Under the pieces are notes generated by a model that was not told the DNA's origin, did not search any database, and worked only from the letters and a program-made list of their open reading frames with translations. Shown here one piece after another: positions 60,838-64,000 of a stretch of DNA of 64,000 nucleotides (positions are counted from its first letter, which is position 1; each line of letters starts with the position of its first letter). Made by a program: the position numbers and the translations under genes. This DNA is from Streptomyces cathayae. Lineage in GTDB: Bacteria; Actinomycetota; Actinomycetes; Streptomycetales; Streptomycetaceae. The DNA lies in assembly GCF_029760955.1 (NCBI RefSeq), contig NZ_CP121682.1:6262001-6326000 (forward strand). The letters run 5' to 3'.

Positions 60838-62103
60838 TCAGAGCAGGGCGAGCTGGCCTTCCGGCCCCTCCTCGCGGGCGTCCAGCACCGAGGCGGGCCG
60901 GTACGCGGATCTCGGCGCCGGGAGCACGCCGGCCCGGCGCAGTTCCGCCGACGTGATCGGGTCGGCCGCCGAACGGACCCTCGACGCGACCTGACGCGGG
61001 CGCAGTTCGGCCATGAGCGCGAGGATCGTGATCAGCTCCAGGAGCTCCGAGGTCCAGGTCTGCGGCCAGACGGCCGGACGGATCGCGTCCAGAGTGCCCG
61101 GCTCGGCCCCGTCGGTGCGGGCCGCGCACCACCGCTCCAGCACCCGGACCCCGGCCACCTCGAACTCCCAGACCGCCGGCGGCACCGGCGAGATGCGGCC
61201 CTCGCCGAGGAACAGGGCCTCCTCGTCGGGTTCGTAGCGCACGGTCAGCGGTCGGGAGGGGAGCGGGGCCCGGACGTAGGGGCGGCGTCCGCCCGGGAGC
61301 CGGGGGCGCTCCCCGTCGCGCCGCATCAGCCACAGCAGTCGGTGACCCACCTCCACGCCCGTGGCCCACACCTCGGCGTCCCCGGTGAGCGGCACCGTGA
61401 GCCCACCGGGCCCGTTGCGCACCACGGTCATCGTCCAGGCCAGCACGTCGACGGCCGGGACCTTTCGGCCGAGCCGTGCCGCGAGGTGCTCGGTCAGGGC
61501 CGGGGCCAGGTTCGGTTCCGTGCCTTCGGGCCGGCGGTACAGCGGGCGGACCCGGCCGGGGCGCAGCACCGGCAGCAGGGACGTGGCGAGCAGCAGCGGA
61601 CCGGCGGGGTCGTCGGCGCCGGCCCCACCGCTCCCGGCGCGTCCCCCCGGCGGGCGGTCGCTCGGCGCGCGTTCCCCCCGCGGGCGGTCGCTCCGTTCCG
61701 TGGTGGCCTCGACGACGAAGATCTGCCGCTCGTCGGTCACCCGCCACAGTTCGGGGCGGGCCGCGTCGATCAGCCGCTGGTCGGGGATCAGCCACTGCTC
61801 GTCGAAGGGGGAGCACAGCACGCGGACCGGTTCGGGGCACGGGCCCGAGGCGCGCGCCAGCTTCTCCGTGCCGCCCGACCGGCCCGGCAGTTGCCCGACC
61901 GCCGTGTGCGCCGTCCGTGAACGCGTCGGCTGGAACAGGGCTTCCCGGTCGGGCCCCACGGCCTTCAGCAGGGCGTTCCAACGGGCTTTCAGCGCCCCCG
62001 GGTCGGGGGCCGCCGGCCACCCCCGGCCGAGTCGCGGCGGTGCGACGGACCACGGCATGAGGTCCGCCAGCAGCGGAGCGTCGTCGTGCGTCACGCTGGG
62101 CAT
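60838..62103 (-). CDS. Orphan type ISP restriction-modification specificity-domain protein
   Basis: A 421-residue protein that matches the C-terminal target-recognition region of type ISP (LlaBIII-like) restriction enzymes: 'RRPEGTEPNLAPALTEHLAA', 'GEGRISPVPPAVWEFEVAGV' and 'WPQTWTSELLELITILALMA'. The nuclease, helicase and methyltransferase domains of true type ISP enzymes are all absent, and no separate such genes are nearby. An intact DNA-reading domain without an effector may be a regulator or a domesticated protein. The start has no ribosome site; GTG 62094 is an alternative. 25 bp after the GntR gene on the same strand. Confidence 0.8.
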   Translation of the reverse strand: MPSVTHDDAPLLADLMPWSVAPPRLGRGWPAAPDPGALKARWNALLKAVGPDREALFQPTRSRTAHTAVGQLPGRSGGTEKLARASGPCPEPVRVLCSPFDEQWLIPDQRLIDAARPELWRVTDERQIFVVEATTERSDRPRGERAPSDRPPGGRAGSGGAGADDPAGPLLLATSLLPVLRPGRVRPLYRRPEGTEPNLAPALTEHLAARLGRKVPAVDVLAWTMTVVRNGPGGLTVPLTGDAEVWATGVEVGHRLLWLMRRDGERPRLPGGRRPYVRAPLPSRPLTVRYEPDEEALFLGEGRISPVPPAVWEFEVAGVRVLERWCAARTDGAEPGTLDAIRPAVWPQTWTSELLELITILALMAELRPRQVASRVRSAADPITSAELRRAGVLPAPRSAYRPASVLDAREEGPEGQLALL

Positions 62104-62128
62104 CGTACGGCCTGAAGGGCCGACCGGA

Positions 62129-62878
62129 TCAGGTGGCTTCCAGGGTCACCGTGAAGGAGAAGCGGTCCCCCCGGTAGTTGATGACGGCCACGTCCAGGAC
62201 CCGGCCGTCGGTGTCGTAGGTGACGCCCGTGTAGTGCAGGATCGGGCTGAGCAGCGGGACCCGGAGCAGCCGGGCCGTCTCCGGGTCCGCGAGCCGGGCC
62301 TCCACCGTGTCCGTGATGCGGCTGATGTCCGCCCCGACGGCGTCCCGCAGCACCTTGGTCATCGGCCAGCGCACCAGGTCGTCCAGGTCGATCCGGGCGG
62401 CCAGTTCGGGCCGGACGTAGTTGCGGGCGTGGTTGGTCGGCTCGCCCGTCTGCTCGTCGCCGCGCAGTCGGTGGTACGCCGCCGCCTCGGACAGGTCCGG
62501 GAAGTGCTCGGCGAGTTCGGCCGGCACCGGCGCCGGACCGTGCTCCAGCAGTTCGGTCGTCATCCCGGACTGCTGGGCCACGATCGCGTCCACCGAGCCC
62601 AGCAGGCGCACCGGGGCGCCCCGCCGGGCATCCGGCTCGATGAACGTGCCGCGCCGGCGGTGGCGGGTGATCAGCCCCTCGTCCTCCAGTTCCTTCAGCG
62701 CCTGCCGCATGGTCAGCACGCTCACCCCGTAGTGCCCGGCCAGCTGTTCCTCGGTGGGCAGGCGCAGCGGGTCCCGGGGCGAGCGGCCGAGGATCGAGGC
62801 GCGCAGCGACTGCGACACCTGGTACCAGAGCGGCAACTTGCGGTTCAGGACGATCGAGTCCGGAGCGAAGGAGGTCAC
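62129..62878 (-). CDS. GntR-family regulator with UTRA domain (HutC type)
   Basis: A 249-residue transcription factor. The winged helix (LPLWYQVSQSLRASILGRSP, 'LPTEEQLAGHYGVSVLTMRQ', 'ALKELEDEGLITRHRRRGTF') precedes a UTRA ligand domain ('HARNYVRPELAARIDLDDLV', 'LSPILHYTGVTYDTDGRVLD'). It lies 28 bp downstream of homogentisate dioxygenase on the same strand, so it may sense a tyrosine-catabolic intermediate and control that gene (inference). GTG 62878 has no ribosome site. Confidence 0.9.
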   Translation of the reverse strand: MTSFAPDSIVLNRKLPLWYQVSQSLRASILGRSPRDPLRLPTEEQLAGHYGVSVLTMRQALKELEDEGLITRHRRRGTFIEPDARRGAPVRLLGSVDAIVAQQSGMTTELLEHGPAPVPAELAEHFPDLSEAAAYHRLRGDEQTGEPTNHARNYVRPELAARIDLDDLVRWPMTKVLRDAVGADISRITDTVEARLADPETARLLRVPLLSPILHYTGVTYDTDGRVLDVAVINYRGDRFSFTVTLEAT

Positions 62879-62906
62879 GAGGTTATCCGTACCGGTCGGG
62901 GAACGT

Positions 62907-64000
62907 TCAGTGCAACGGGCGGAAGTGACGCTCGAGGCCCCGCCACACGTCGTCGTAACCCTGCTGCAGGTGCTCCGCCCGGGCCGCCTGGGGGGTCAGG
63001 GACAGCGGCCAGCGGGTCTCGAACATGAAGGCCAGGCCGTCGTCGATCTTCTGCGGGCGCAGCTCGGCGGAGCTCGCCCGCTCGAAGGTCTCCCGGTCCG
63101 GGCCGTGCGCCGACATCATGTTGTGCAGCGAGCCCCCACCGGGGACGAAGCCCTCCGCCTTCGCGTCGTACGCGCCCTCGATCAGGCCCATGTACTCGCT
63201 CATCACGTTCCGGTGGAAGTACGGCGGCCGGAAGGTGTCCTCGCCCACCAGCCAGCGCGGGGCGAAGACCACGAAATCCACCCCGGCCAGCCCCGGGGTG
63301 TCGCTCGGCGAGGTCAGCACCGTGAAGATCGACGGATCCGGGTGGTCGTAGGAGAGGGTGCCCATCACATTGAAACGGCGCAGGTCGTAGGCGTACGGCA
63401 CATGGTTGCCGTGCCAGGCGACGACATCCAGCGGGGAGTGGTCATAGGTGGCCGACCACAGGTTGCCGCAGAACTTGTTCACCACCTCCACCGGCCCCTC
63501 GACGTCCTCGTACGCGGCGACCGGGGCACGGAAGTCCCGGGCGTTGGCCAGCCCGTTGGCGCCGATCGGACCGAGGTCGGGGAGCCGGAACGGCGCCCCG
63601 TAGTTCTCGCACACATAACCGCGGGCCGAGGAGTCCAGCAGCTCCACGCGGAAGCGCACCCCGCGAGGGATCAGCGCGATGTGTCCCGGCTCCACCTGCA
63701 GCAGCCCGAACTCCGTGCGCAGCAGCAGCCCGCCCCGCTCCGGGACGATCAGCAGCTCACCGTCGGCGTCGCTGAACACCCGCTCCATCGAGGCGGTCGC
63801 GTGGTAGAGGTGCACCGCCACTCCGGTGCGCCGGGTGACGTCGCCGTTGCCGCCCAGCGTCCACAGACCGGCCAGGAAGTCGGTGCCCTCCGCCGGTGCG
63901 GGCAGCGGGTCCCAGCGCAGGCGGTTGGGGTCGGGCACGGTCTGGGTGAAGGGCGCGCTGCGGAGTGCGCCGTTGCCCGTGCGGGTGAACGCCGGGTGCG
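62907..64000 (-). CDS. hmgA: Homogentisate 1,2-dioxygenase, C-terminal part (5' end outside window)
   Basis: Opens the ring of homogentisate to maleylacetoacetate in tyrosine/phenylalanine breakdown, using Fe(II). About 364 residues are here; the start is beyond the window edge and the frame is open to base 64000. Typical blocks are '[20 protein letters not shown]' '[20 protein letters not shown]', '[20 protein letters not shown]', and iron ligands in '[16 protein letters not shown]' and '[17 protein letters not shown]'. Nothing is missing from the part seen. Codirectional with the GntR gene downstream. Confidence 0.95.
   Translation of the reverse strand, partial: HPAFTRTGNGALRSAPFTQTVPDPNRLRWDPLPAPAEGTDFLAGLWTLGGNGDVTRRTGVAVHLYHATASMERVFSDADGELLIVPERGGLLLRTEFGLLQVEPGHIALIPRGVRFRVELLDSSARGYVCENYGAPFRLPDLGPIGANGLANARDFRAPVAAYEDVEGPVEVVNKFCGNLWSATYDHSPLDVVAWHGNHVPYAYDLRRFNVMGTLSYDHPDPSIFTVLTSPSDTPGLAGVDFVVFAPRWLVGEDTFRPPYFHRNVMSEYMGLIEGAYDAKAEGFVPGGGSLHNMMSAHGPDRETFERASSAELRPQKIDDGLAFMFETRWPLSLTPQAARAEHLQQGYDDVWRGLERHFRPLH

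Overview
This window is a Streptomyces chromosome segment. Evidence: very high GC with G/C-saturated third codon positions, frequent GTG and TTG starts, many genes stacked with 4-bp ATGA/GTGA overlaps, several apparently leaderless genes, only one TTA leucine codon seen in the intact genes, and typical Streptomyces exoenzymes (streptogrisin-type proteases, SGNH lipase, LPMO). The order recN - pyrG - ald - parA-like - scpA - scpB - rluB - cmk - der matches, as I recall it, the conserved core of S. coelicolor and relatives.

Layout. 1-7.8 kb: recN tail, a GT4 glycosyltransferase carrying the TTA codon, a decayed PucR-type regulator, a GH15 glucan hydrolase, pyrG and a Nudix ADP-ribose pyrophosphatase. 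8-16.3 kb: an NB-ARC/TPR protein, alanine dehydrogenase, then a chromosome-organisation cluster (ParA-like ATPase, a partner with a DNA-binding-like C-terminus, ScpA, ScpB, RluB). 16.3-18.2 kb: a two-gene NAD/ADP-ribose unit, nrtR plus an ADP-ribosylglycohydrolase, headed by a 20-bp-arm palindrome that is a convincing NrtR operator. 18.2-24.3 kb: a nucleotidyltransferase gene broken by a short repeat, a Rieske lipoprotein, aroH-tyrA, cmk-acyltransferase, and der with a very large terminator.

24.3-36.9 kb is more species-variable: two Streptomyces-type hypothetical genes, an Rpf-LysM muralytic enzyme, an I78 protease inhibitor, a PAP2 phosphatase, a PIG-V-like mannosyltransferase, an MFS exporter, a glutaryl-CoA-type dehydrogenase, a SepF paralogue (probably SflA) divergent from a DUF5685 protein with an extreme cysteine tail, and a streptogrisin. 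37.2-39 kb is a complete IS200/IS605 element (tnpA + tnpB, probable omega-RNA). 39.2-43.9 kb has a slipin, a second streptogrisin, a lipase and a sortase-anchored AA10 LPMO. 44-48 kb has a 44-residue basic microprotein, a methyltransferase, a GNAT-DUF402 pair, a GntR regulator and an AAA ATPase gene whose ATPase core has been replaced by a tnpB relic.

48-64 kb: a translationally coupled GT2-GT2-polysaccharide deacetylase operon, an SGNH lipase, and a divergent module: ECF sigma factor SigK plus anti-sigma RskA on one side, and DUF4331 - TPR - NicO-type metal transporter (possibly with a Ser/Thr kinase) on the other, with a SigK-like promoter in front of the DUF4331 gene. The window ends with a small basic protein, an orphan type ISP specificity-domain protein, a GntR/UTRA regulator and the 3' part of homogentisate dioxygenase. 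The strongest leads are the NrtR operator unit, the SigK-DUF4331-TPR-NicO module, and three gene-inactivation events caught in the act (PucR, nucleotidyltransferase, AAA ATPase).
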